A stretch of 6,327 nucleotides of DNA from Gemmobacter sp. (GCA_030656535.1 JAUSPL010000357.1:1-6327); one strand, 5' to 3'; counted from the first letter of the stretch, positions 1 through 6,190 are shown. Program-made: numbers and translations. Notes: generated by a model from the sequence alone, not told the origin.

Positions 1-1
1 C

Positions 2-1000
2 AGCGCGCTGACCCCCCCGACCAAACCCGAGGACGTGATCGAATCCGTTCTTGAATTTCCAGACAACCGTTTGCTGATAGATCTGTGTGGCGAGTTCGAT
101 CGCAATCTTGCACAGGTGGAGCACCAGATGGGCGTTCACATTCTGCGGCGAGGCAATCGACTTGCAGTGATCGGGGACAAGGGAGCGCGAGATCAGGCGG
201 CAGCCGTGCTGCGCAGCCTGTATGCCCGGCTCGAGTCGGGTCGCACAGTCGCTGCGGGGGATATTGACGGGGCGATGCGCCTTGGTCAGGCGACCCTGGG
301 TGCCGAGGGTGAGCAGATAGAGCTGTTCAATCCCGGTATGGAAATCCGCACCCGCAAAAAGCCTGTTGAGCCACGCACAGAGGCGCAAAAGGCTTATGTG
401 GCCAATCTTTTCAGCCATGAGCTTGGCTTTGGCATCGGGCCTGCGGGCACCGGAAAGACGTATCTGGCGGTGGCGGTCGGGGTGACCATGCTGGTATCGG
501 GCGCGGTCGAGAAGATCATCTTGTCTCGGCCCGCCGTTGAGGCCGGGGAGCGGCTTGGCTTCCTGCCCGGCGACATGAAGGAAAAGGTCGATCCTTACAT
601 GCAGCCGCTTTATGACGCGCTGAACGATTTTCTGCCGGCCAAGCAGGTTCAGAAGCTGATGGAGGAAAAGCGCATCGAGATCGCGCCGCTGGCCTTCATG
701 CGGGGGCGGACGTTGGCGAATGCTTTTGTGGTGCTGGATGAGGCGCAGAACGCCACGACCATGCAGATGAAGATGTTCTTGACCCGACTTGGCGAAGGGT
801 CGCGCATGGTGATCACCGGTGACCGCACGCAAATCGACCTTCCGCGCGGGGTACCCTCGGGGCTGCAAGACGCAGAGCGCATCCTGAATGATGTCAAAGG
901 CGTCAGCTTCAACTACTTCACCGCCAAGGATGTCGTTCGTCACCCGCTTGTGGCGCGCATCATCGAAGCGTATGAGCGCTCGGATGGAGCTACTGGTTGA
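2..1000 (+). CDS. ybeZ: PhoH-family P-loop ATPase (YbeZ-like), 5' end probably outside window
   Basis: Cytoplasmic PhoH-family nucleotide-binding protein, equivalent by context to E. coli YbeZ, a putative ATPase/helicase-like partner of YbeY in RNA metabolism. Numbering from the GTG at 35: an N-terminal region of about 110 residues resembling the family's KH-like RNA-binding part, then the PhoH ATPase domain. Walker A is GPAGTGKT at residues 135-142 (437-460). Walker B is VVLDEAQN around 232-239, with D235 and E236. A conserved ITGD motif at 260-263 is followed by DLPRG. The frame is open back to base 2 (reading SALTPPTKPED), and the GAGG before the GTG at 35 lies only 2 bases from it, too close for a normal ribosome binding site. 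I therefore think translation starts upstream of the window; GTG 35 (321 aa) is the alternative. E. coli YbeZ has about 346 residues, which fits some missing N-terminus. Its stop lies inside ybeY. The family call is secure; the biochemical activity is poorly defined in the family. Confidence 0.95.
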   Translation, partial: SALTPPTKPEDVIESVLEFPDNRLLIDLCGEFDRNLAQVEHQMGVHILRRGNRLAVIGDKGARDQAAAVLRSLYARLESGRTVAAGDIDGAMRLGQATLGAEGEQIELFNPGMEIRTRKKPVEPRTEAQKAYVANLFSHELGFGIGPAGTGKTYLAVAVGVTMLVSGAVEKIILSRPAVEAGERLGFLPGDMKEKVDPYMQPLYDALNDFLPAKQVQKLMEEKRIEIAPLAFMRGRTLANAFVVLDEAQNATTMQMKMFLTRLGEGSRMVITGDRTQIDLPRGVPSGLQDAERILNDVKGVSFNYFTAKDVVRHPLVARIIEAYERSDGATG

Positions 1001-1487
1001 CACTGTAATCGAAGACGCCCGGTGGGAAGGTTTCAACCTTTCTGCCGTGGCTGAACCTGCGGCGCGGGCGGCGCTGGCGGAACTTGGCCTTGCGCCAGAC
1101 GGGTTCCTGATTTGCGTGATGGGCTGCGACGATGCGCGCATTGCCGAACTGAATGCAGATTTCCGGGGCAAGCCGGTTCCGACCAACGTCTTGTCCTGGC
1201 CTTCGGATGAACGTGGGCCGGACGAACCCGGCGGCATCCCGGACCTGCCCGCACCCGGCGATGCCGATGACCCCGAAGAATTGGGCGACATCGCGCTTGC
1301 ATGGGAAACCTGCGCGGCTGAGGCGCTGGCCCAGAACAAGACGCACCACGATCACGTGACCCATTTGGTTGTTCATGCCGTGATGCACTTGTTGGGTTAT
1401 GATCACATAACAGACGAAGATGCCGCCGTGATGGAGGCTCTTGAGGTAAGGGCCCTTGCAAGGCTTGGGGTCGCAGACCCATATTGA
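984..1487 (+). CDS. ybeY: Endoribonuclease YbeY (16S rRNA maturation factor)
   Basis: Predicted single-strand-specific metallo-endoribonuclease of the UPF0054/YbeY family, which acts in the cytoplasm in 16S rRNA 3'-end maturation and 70S quality control. From ATG 984 it has 167 residues. The zinc site HAVMHLLGYDH spans residues 131-141, with the three histidines at 131, 135 and 141. The conserved NADFRGKPVPTNVLSWP block, including R61 of the presumed RNA-binding/active cleft, starts at residue 57. An acidic, proline-rich insert (about 74-94) precedes the conserved ELGDIAL strand; E. coli YbeY lacks it, but I recall similar inserts in Rhodobacteraceae. ATG 984 was chosen because the protein then begins MELLVDTVIEDARW, typical for the family. 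ATG 972 is possible, and opening at 888 would add unrelated sequence buried in the previous gene. The start overlaps the phoH-like gene by 17 bases in another frame, which suggests translational coupling. Very secure identification. Confidence 0.97.
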   Translation: MELLVDTVIEDARWEGFNLSAVAEPAARAALAELGLAPDGFLICVMGCDDARIAELNADFRGKPVPTNVLSWPSDERGPDEPGGIPDLPAPGDADDPEELGDIALAWETCAAEALAQNKTHHDHVTHLVVHAVMHLLGYDHITDEDAAVMEALEVRALARLGVADPY

Positions 1488-1536
1488 CGCAGATGAATGG
1501 GGGCGCAGCTACGCGCTGACCAAATGGAAAGGACCA

Positions 1537-2484
1537 ATGGGAAGTACCAACGAGGGGTCAGCAGCCGAACAAGCTGCCGAAGACCCGGAACCTAGTGGGC
1601 GACGCGGCCTGTTTGGCCGCCTGCGGACTGTTTTTCGCGCGCCTGTCACCGAAACACCGGTTGTCAACGGCACCCCGGCAAAAGGGGCGGTACCCGTCCT
1701 TGCGCTGCCTGGCCTGAGCAATCTGCGCAAGCTGCGCGTCTATGACGTGGCTGTGCCCAAGGCAGAAATCGTGGCTGTTCCTGTCGATATAGCCCGCGAA
1801 GAGTTGATCGAGGTATTCCGCGAGCAAGGGTTCTCGCGGCTGCCGGTCTACAAGGGCAGCTTGGACAAGCCCCAGGGGCTTGTCATGCTCAAGGATTTTG
1901 CCTTGTCCACCGGCTTTGGCGGCGGGCCGACGAAATTCAACCTTCGCAAACTGATACGCCCGGTGCTGTACGCGCCCCCCTCCATGCCTCTGGCCGTCTT
2001 GTTGCAGAAAATGCAGACCGAGCGCGTTCATATGGCGCTGGTGATCGACGAATATGGCGGCGTCGAGGGCCTGCTGACCATCGAAGACCTGATCGAAACA
2101 GTTGTCGGCGATATTTCCGACGAACACGACACCGAAGAAGGCGCGCTGTGGGTCGAAGAAAAGCCCGGAGTGTATCTTGCCCAGGCGTTGACCCCACTGG
2201 AAGAGTTCGAAACAGCCATCGGGCAAAGCCTGCGAACCGGCGACGATGACAGCGAAATCGATACATTGGGCGGGCTTGTGTTCTTGCGTATCGGCCGGGT
2301 GCCTGCACGGGGCGAAGTGATACCGCACGAAAGCGGGGCCGAGTTCGAAGTCGTCGACGCAGACCCGCGGCGGATAAAACGTCTGCGGGTGCGGATGCCG
2401 GGTGCAGCGCGGGCCTCCGCACCCGTGGTCGCACCACGAGTCGAAACGCCGGGGCCGGCGCCCGCAGAAACGGCGCTGTCGTGA
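1537..2484 (+). CDS. corC: CorC/HlyC-type CBS-domain protein (YbeX-like)
   Basis: A soluble protein of the CorC/HlyC (TlyC, 'hemolysin family') group, equivalent by position to E. coli YbeX/CorC. In E. coli it has been linked to Mg2+/Co2+ efflux and ribosome or stress phenotypes; its molecular role is unsettled and 'hemolysin' is a historical label. From ATG 1537 it has 315 residues: a charged linker (1-65), a first CBS domain (about 70-125), a second CBS domain (about 141-195) with the signature IDEYGGVEGLLTIEDLIE near 170-187, then the CorC/transporter-associated domain (about 204-286). The last 27 residues are Ala/Pro-rich and probably disordered. No DUF21 membrane domain is present, so it is the short cytosolic type. 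ATG 1537 was chosen for the GGAAAGG just upstream (1526-1532); a TTG at 1456 would extend the frame into ybeY with non-conserved sequence. Paired CBS domains commonly bind adenine nucleotides. Family call firm, function tentative. Confidence 0.93.
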   Translation: MGSTNEGSAAEQAAEDPEPSGRRGLFGRLRTVFRAPVTETPVVNGTPAKGAVPVLALPGLSNLRKLRVYDVAVPKAEIVAVPVDIAREELIEVFREQGFSRLPVYKGSLDKPQGLVMLKDFALSTGFGGGPTKFNLRKLIRPVLYAPPSMPLAVLLQKMQTERVHMALVIDEYGGVEGLLTIEDLIETVVGDISDEHDTEEGALWVEEKPGVYLAQALTPLEEFETAIGQSLRTGDDDSEIDTLGGLVFLRIGRVPARGEVIPHESGAEFEVVDADPRRIKRLRVRMPGAARASAPVVAPRVETPGPAPAETALS

Positions 2485-2500
2485 CCCCAGTCCGAATGGG

Positions 2501-2535
2501 CTGCCCGCCTGCCGTATCCACACACGTTCGGGCAG
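2501..2535 (+). promoter_or_regulatory. Inverted repeat covering the lnt ribosome binding site
   Basis: In the corC-lnt gap, CTGCCCG (2501-2507) is perfectly complementary to CGGGCAG (2529-2535), with a 21-base loop. A second, mutually exclusive pairing is CCTGCC (2508-2513) with GGCAGG (2531-2536). Either stem would occupy the only purine-rich sequence before the lnt ATG at 2537. That could limit free initiation and make lnt depend on ribosomes arriving from corC. It is visible by pairing only; no known motif is matched, and short GC-rich repeats occur by chance in such genomes. Confidence 0.3.
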
Positions 2536-2536
2536 G

Positions 2537-4069
2537 ATGAACGTGGTGGCTGCGCGTGTGGCGGGCGGGCCCTACGCCGTCAGGCTGGCCTTGGCCTTTT
2601 TGTCGGGGCTCGGGCTGGCAGTCGGACAGGTGCCGCTGTCTTTGTGGTTCGTCGCATTGCCGGCATTGGCGGTCGCGATCTGGCTGGTCGCGACCGAACC
2701 ACGGTGGCGGCACGCTGCCGGATTGGGACTTGCGTTCGGGGCAGGGCATTTCGGGCTTGCCCTGAACTGGATCACAGAGCCGTTCCAAGTGGACGCAGCC
2801 CGCGACGGCTGGATGGCCCCGTTTGCGCTGGTGTTTCTGGCGATTGGGCTGGGTCTGTTCTGGGCTGCGGCCGCAGGGCTCGCTGCGCGCACAGGTCGGG
2901 CGCAGGCTGGCCGCGCCCTGGCGTTCGCGCTGGCGCTTGCAACCGCCGAGATTGTGCGCGGGCACATCCTGACCGGATTCCCCTGGGTGTTGATCGGACA
3001 TATCTGGCTGGGGTCTGCCCCCGAGCAGGTCGCCGCCTTGATCGGCGCCTACGGCCTGACGGTGATGACGCTTGCCATGGCATCGGCGGTCGTGGTGTCA
3101 CCCCCGCGTGGCGGTGCCTTTGCCGTTCTGCTGCTGGCATCGATCTGGGGCTTTGGGCTGTGGCGCAGCGGCTTGCCGGTCCCTGATGGTCCCGGGGCGG
3201 TGATCCGGGTGGTGCAACCGAATGCCGCCCAACACCTGAAATGGGACCCCGCCAAGGCCCGCGAGTTCATGGACCGCCAGCTCAGCCTGACCGCCGCGCC
3301 CGCCGGGGATCTGGGGCAAGCCGATCTGGTCATCTGGCCGGAAACGGCGGTGTCGTTCTTGCTGGGAAACCCCGGCACCGGGCTGGAGCGGATCGTGCAA
3401 GCCGCCGGGGGCGCGCAGGTTGCACTTGGCATCCAGCGCGTCGAAGGGTGGCGCGGGTTCAACAGTCTGGCACTGATCGGGCCGCAGGCCGACATCCGCG
3501 CAGTCTATGACAAACATCATCTGGTGCCGTTCGGGGAATATGTGCCCTTGGGCGATCTGGCTGCAAACCTTCTGGGTATCACGGCCTTTGCCGCGCAAGA
3601 GGGGTTTGGCTATACGGCGGGCGCCGGGCCAAAGTTGCTTGACCTTGGCCCCCTTGGTCGTGCCCTGCCGCTGATCTGCTACGAGGCCGTGTTTCCCCAG
3701 GACATCCGGCGAACAGACCGCGCGGACTGGATGCTGCACGCGACGAATGATGCGTGGTTCGGGGATCGGGCTGGCCCTTACCAGCATCTGTCGCTGGCGC
3801 GGTTGCGCGCGATCGAGCAAGGTCTGCCGCTGGTGCGGGCGGCCAATACGGGCGTGTCGGCGGTGATCGACGCACGCGGGCGGGTTCTGGCTCAGATCGG
3901 GCTGAACAAGGCCGGGTATCTGGACGTGGCTTTGCCGGGGGCATTGACCGCGACGCCCTATGCCCGCTGGGGTGAAGTACCTGTGCTTGTGGCGCTTGCG
4001 CTGCTATGGGCATCACTTCTGATCATCAGGCGGCGCTTGGGCATTGACCCTGCCGGGGGGGCGCAGTAA
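2537..4069 (+). CDS. lnt: Apolipoprotein N-acyltransferase
   Basis: Inner-membrane enzyme that transfers an acyl chain from phospholipid to the N-terminal cysteine of apolipoproteins, the last step of lipoprotein maturation. From ATG 2537 it has 510 residues, almost the E. coli length (512). An N-terminal membrane region (residues about 14-209) has roughly six to seven hydrophobic segments. A periplasmic carbon-nitrogen hydrolase (nitrilase) domain runs from about 221 to 470, and one hydrophobic helix (about 482-497) is followed by arginines. The catalytic triad is intact: E269 in VIWPETAVSF, K326 in YDKHHLVPFGEYVP, and C381 in LICYEAVFPQ. E334 of the FGEYVP motif and the NDAWFG motif (404-409) are also present. 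A longer opening from 2402 would read through the end of corC with unrelated sequence and is rejected. The ribosome binding site is poor (GGGCAGG abutting the ATG). It lies 52 bases after corC and probably in its transcript. Identification very secure. Confidence 0.97.
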   Translation: MNVVAARVAGGPYAVRLALAFLSGLGLAVGQVPLSLWFVALPALAVAIWLVATEPRWRHAAGLGLAFGAGHFGLALNWITEPFQVDAARDGWMAPFALVFLAIGLGLFWAAAAGLAARTGRAQAGRALAFALALATAEIVRGHILTGFPWVLIGHIWLGSAPEQVAALIGAYGLTVMTLAMASAVVVSPPRGGAFAVLLLASIWGFGLWRSGLPVPDGPGAVIRVVQPNAAQHLKWDPAKAREFMDRQLSLTAAPAGDLGQADLVIWPETAVSFLLGNPGTGLERIVQAAGGAQVALGIQRVEGWRGFNSLALIGPQADIRAVYDKHHLVPFGEYVPLGDLAANLLGITAFAAQEGFGYTAGAGPKLLDLGPLGRALPLICYEAVFPQDIRRTDRADWMLHATNDAWFGDRAGPYQHLSLARLRAIEQGLPLVRAANTGVSAVIDARGRVLAQIGLNKAGYLDVALPGALTATPYARWGEVPVLVALALLWASLLIIRRRLGIDPAGGAQ

Positions 4070-4072
4070 GCG
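4044..4072 (+). promoter_or_regulatory. Candidate metK promoter
   Basis: TTGACC at 4044-4049 matches the sigma-70 -35 box in five of six bases. Seventeen bases later TAAGCG (4067-4072) is a weak -10. Transcription would begin around 4079-4082, just at the 5' edge of the riboswitch P1 stem, which is where a compact leader would be expected. The -10 match is poor and the site overlaps the lnt stop codon, so read-through from lnt is an alternative source of metK mRNA. Confidence 0.3.
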
Positions 4073-4081
4073 GACCTTTGA

Positions 4082-4127
4082 CCTGTCACAACGGCTTCCT
4101 GGCGTGGCGGGGTAACCCGAATGGAGC
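4082..4127 (+). ncRNA. SAM/SAH riboswitch upstream of metK
   Basis: Small cis-acting RNA of the SAM/SAH class (Rhodobacterales, metK leaders). P1 pairs CCTGTCAC (4082-4089) with GTGGCGGG (4104-4111), eight pairs of which two are G-U. The loop carries the class core AACGGCTTCCTGGC (4090-4103), which I recognise as matching the loop of the structurally studied SAM/SAH RNA. GGCTTCC (4093-4099) can form the H-type pseudoknot with GGAGC (4123-4127). That strand contains the metK Shine-Dalgarno GGAG (4123-4126), so ligand binding should hide it and repress translation. The class binds both SAM and SAH. Unusual here is an internal CGGG-GTAA-CCCG hairpin (4108-4119) between P1 and the Shine-Dalgarno strand, which shares bases with the outer half of P1. 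No terminator is present between the riboswitch and metK, consistent with translational control. Class assignment rests on sequence and structure recall, not a covariance search. Confidence 0.93.
4123..4126 (+). promoter_or_regulatory. metK Shine-Dalgarno within the riboswitch pseudoknot
   Basis: GGAG lies six bases before the metK ATG at 4133, ideal spacing, and is also the 3' strand of the riboswitch pseudoknot. This dual use fixes the metK start and shows the likely switching mechanism. Confidence 0.85.
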
Positions 4128-4132
4128 ATTAA

Positions 4133-5299
4133 ATGTCCCGCAAGAATTACGTATTTACCTCTGAAAGCGTTTCAGAGGGCCATCCGGACAAGGTCTGTGA
4201 CCGGATTTCAGACGCGATCCTCGATGCCTTCCTGACTCAGGAAAAAAATGCCCGCGTCGCTTGCGAGACATTTGCCACCACCAACCGGGTGGTCGTCGGC
4301 GGTGAGGTCGGTCTGTCGTCACCAGAGCGCGTTACGGAAATGCTGGGCCGTGTCGAGGACATCGTGCGCGATTGCGTCCGCGACATCGGATACGAGCAAG
4401 ACGAATTCCACTGGAAGACTCTTCAGGTTCACAACTATCTGCACAAGCAGTCAGCGCATATCGCGCAGGGCGTGGACAAGGACGGTGCCGGCGATCAGGG
4501 CATCATGTTTGGCTATGCCTGCCGTGAAACGCCGGAACTGATGCCAGCGCCGATCCAGTATTCCCATGCCATCCTGCGCCGTCTGGCCGAGGTGCGCAAA
4601 TCCGGCGCCGAGCCCACGCTGCGCCCGGACGCAAAAAGCCAGCTGTCGCTGCGCTATGAAGACGGCAAGCCGGTCGAGGTGACTTCGATCGTGCTGTCCA
4701 CCCAGCACGCGTTTGAAAGCCAGACGTCCGCCGACGTCCGTGCCATCGTCGAGCCCTATATCCGCGAAGTGCTGCCCTCGGGCTGGATCACGGAAAAGAC
4801 CGCTTGGCATGTGAACCCGACCGGTACTTTCGTGATCGGCGGGCCGGATGGGGACGCCGGACTGACCGGCCGCAAGATCATCGTGGACACTTACGGCGGC
4901 GCAGCCCCGCACGGCGGCGGTGCGTTTTCCGGAAAAGATCCGACCAAGGTGGATCGCTCGGCAGCCTATGCGGCGCGCTATCTGGCCAAGAACGTCGTTG
5001 CGTCCGGTATGGCGGATCGCTGCACATTGCAGATCTCGTATGCGATCGGCGTGGCCCAGCCGCTGTCAATCTATGTCGACACCCATGGGACCGGCTCGGT
5101 GCATGACAGCATTATCGAAACCGCAGTTGCCAAAGTCATGGACCTGACGCCAAGCGGAATTCGAAAGCATCTTGGCCTGGACCGACCGATCTATGCCCGG
5201 ACCTCGGCCTATGGGCACTTTGGGCGCACGCCCGAGGCGGATGGCGGGTTTTCCTGGGAACGGATCGATCTGGCCGAAGCGCTTAAAAGCGCCGTCTAA
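4133..5299 (+). CDS. metK: S-adenosylmethionine synthetase (methionine adenosyltransferase)
   Basis: Makes S-adenosylmethionine from methionine and ATP in the cytosol, releasing phosphate and pyrophosphate; the family usually works as a tetramer with Mg2+ and K+. The 388 residues match the usual bacterial length (E. coli 384). The N-terminal signature FTSESVSEGHPDKVCD (8-23) contains H17 and D19 of the active site. The family signature GAGDQGIMFGYA is at 118-129. The P-loop-like GGGAFSGKDPTKVDRSAA (261-278) contains K268 and D269. All three MetK domains are complete with no frameshift. Start ATG 4133 is fixed by GGAG six bases upstream and by the conserved N-terminus. It follows lnt by 63 bases that hold the SAM/SAH riboswitch, so its product and the derived SAH should repress its translation. 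Downstream, trmB encodes a user of SAM. Identification essentially certain. Confidence 0.99.
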   Translation: MSRKNYVFTSESVSEGHPDKVCDRISDAILDAFLTQEKNARVACETFATTNRVVVGGEVGLSSPERVTEMLGRVEDIVRDCVRDIGYEQDEFHWKTLQVHNYLHKQSAHIAQGVDKDGAGDQGIMFGYACRETPELMPAPIQYSHAILRRLAEVRKSGAEPTLRPDAKSQLSLRYEDGKPVEVTSIVLSTQHAFESQTSADVRAIVEPYIREVLPSGWITEKTAWHVNPTGTFVIGGPDGDAGLTGRKIIVDTYGGAAPHGGGAFSGKDPTKVDRSAAYAARYLAKNVVASGMADRCTLQISYAIGVAQPLSIYVDTHGTGSVHDSIIETAVAKVMDLTPSGIRKHLGLDRPIYARTSAYGHFGRTPEADGGFSWERIDLAEALKSAV

Positions 5300-5305
5300 G
5301 CGTCA

Positions 5306-5327
5306 GGTGCGCCCTCGTGGGCGCACC
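5306..5327 (+). terminator. GC-rich hairpin after metK, possible terminator lacking a T-run
   Basis: GGTGCGCCC (5306-5314) and GGGCGCACC (5319-5327) form a perfect nine-pair stem with a TCGT loop, starting six bases after the metK stop. The following bases (CGCGCCGTCAAGG) contain no run of T, so it is not a canonical intrinsic terminator. It may stabilise the metK 3' end, pause RNA polymerase, or terminate inefficiently, as T-poor hairpins may do in GC-rich alphaproteobacteria. The stem itself is certain; its role is not. Confidence 0.6.
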
Positions 5328-5345
5328 CGCGCCGTCAAGGTGGGG

Positions 5346-5366
5346 TATGTGTCCAAATGGCACATA
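5346..5366 (+). promoter_or_regulatory. Imperfect palindrome upstream of trmB, possible operator
   Basis: TATGTG (5346-5351) and CACATA (5361-5366) are exact inverted repeats around the centre TCCAAATGG. CCA and TGG inside also pair if one T is looped out. The arrangement resembles a dimeric regulator site, and the stretch is more AT-rich than its surroundings. TATCCT (5365-5370) is a conceivable -10 box, though I see no good -35. No named regulator can be assigned. Confidence 0.35.
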
Positions 5367-5398
5367 TCCTGCTAAACGTGATCTGTGGACGATCCCTT

Positions 5399-6184
5399 AT
5401 GACAGACGATGCTGAGGCTGTGACCGCCGTGCAAGACCAAGATCAAGACAACGGCCCCGACATGTCGGGAACCGAAATGGCCAGCGCCAACATGGCGGAA
5501 ACGCTGAAGCGGCGCAATTTCTATGGCCGACGGGCAGGCAAGACCATCAAACCGCACCAGCGGCTATGGCTGTCCGAAGATCTGGAAAGCCTGGTCCCCG
5601 AGGGCATCAAACCCGAAGAGAACCCCGACCGCCTGCCGCTGGACCTGACTTCGGTATTCAAGGATGGTCGCCCGGTGTGGCTGGAGGTCGGCTTTGGCGG
5701 CGGTGAGCACATGGTTCACATCGCGGCACAAAACCCCTCGATCGGGTTGATCGGCTGCGAGCCCTACATAAACGGCGTCGTGATGTTGCTGGGCAAGATC
5801 CGTCGCGCGCAGGTGACAAACCTTGCGTTGTACCCCGGCGATGTGCGGGATCTGTTTGATGTCCTGCCCGACGCCAGTATCGACAAGGCCTTTCTGAATT
5901 ACCCGGACCCCTGGCACAAGCGCCGCCATCATGGCCGCCGGTTTGTGACGCAGGGCTATCTGACCCAGCTTGCCCGTGTCTTGCGCCCGGGTGCCGAATT
6001 CCGGATGGCGACGGACATTCCCGATTATGTCCGTCAGGCGTTGATCGAGGTGCCGCAGGCCGGGTTCACGCTTGAAAACCACGGCGGCACCCCCTGGTCG
6101 GACTGGATCTCCACCCGATATGAGAAAAAGGCCCTGAGAGAGGGTCGCGTGCCCGACTATCTGACCTGGCGCCGCGCAGGCTGA
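5399..6184 (+). CDS. trmB: tRNA (guanine-N7-)-methyltransferase
   Basis: SAM-dependent enzyme forming 7-methylguanosine, classically at position 46 in the tRNA variable loop; cytosolic. From ATG 5399 it has 261 residues. A poorly conserved acidic N-terminus (about 1-30) precedes the RNFYGRRAGK block, where the recognisable family sequence begins. The Rossmann SAM-binding motif LEVGFGGGEH spans 95-104, with GCEPYINGV following the next strand. The catalytic/tRNA-binding motif NYPDPWHKRRH is at 167-177, followed by LARVLRPGAEFRMATD. The C-terminal part ends with the expected PWSDWISTRYEKKAL region. The start is uncertain: ATG 5399 has a weak GGA nine bases upstream; ATG 5477 (235 aa, close to usual length) has GGGA at 5467-5470 with six-base spacing; ATG 5357 would lie inside the upstream palindrome. 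It follows metK by 99 bases and may partly share its transcript. It converges with a minus-strand gene six bases beyond its stop. Family call secure. Confidence 0.95.
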   Translation: MTDDAEAVTAVQDQDQDNGPDMSGTEMASANMAETLKRRNFYGRRAGKTIKPHQRLWLSEDLESLVPEGIKPEENPDRLPLDLTSVFKDGRPVWLEVGFGGGEHMVHIAAQNPSIGLIGCEPYINGVVMLLGKIRRAQVTNLALYPGDVRDLFDVLPDASIDKAFLNYPDPWHKRRHHGRRFVTQGYLTQLARVLRPGAEFRMATDIPDYVRQALIEVPQAGFTLENHGGTPWSDWISTRYEKKALREGRVPDYLTWRRAG

Positions 6185-6190
6185 TCAGCG

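Noticed and set aside
29..37. GAGG followed by GTG 35 as the true phoH start
   Set aside because: Spacing of two bases is too short, and the frame is open to the window edge with plausible coding sequence; kept only as an alternative.
888..983. N-terminal extension of ybeY
   Set aside because: The added residues are Ser/Arg-rich, overlap conserved phoH coding sequence, and do not resemble YbeY; ATG 984 gives the typical N-terminus.
1456..1536. TTG start extending corC into ybeY
   Set aside because: The extension is not conserved-looking, and ATG 1537 has a GGAAAGG ribosome binding site.
1558..2523. Long minus-strand open frame (321 codons) opposite corC
   Set aside because: It lies antisense to a gene with clear CBS and CorC domains, shows no recognisable motif, and is the kind of shadow frame expected in GC-rich coding DNA.
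2402..2536. Upstream extension of lnt over the end of corC
   Set aside because: The extra residues are Arg/Pro-rich shadow sequence; ATG 2537 yields the standard family length and a normal first membrane segment.
1937..3001. Long minus-strand open frame (354 codons) across corC and lnt
   Set aside because: Antisense to two conserved genes, Arg/Pro/Gln-rich low-complexity translation, no family resemblance.
3098..3820. Minus-strand open frame (240 codons) inside lnt
   Set aside because: Opposite the nitrilase domain of lnt, whose catalytic triad is intact; the translation has no recognisable domain.
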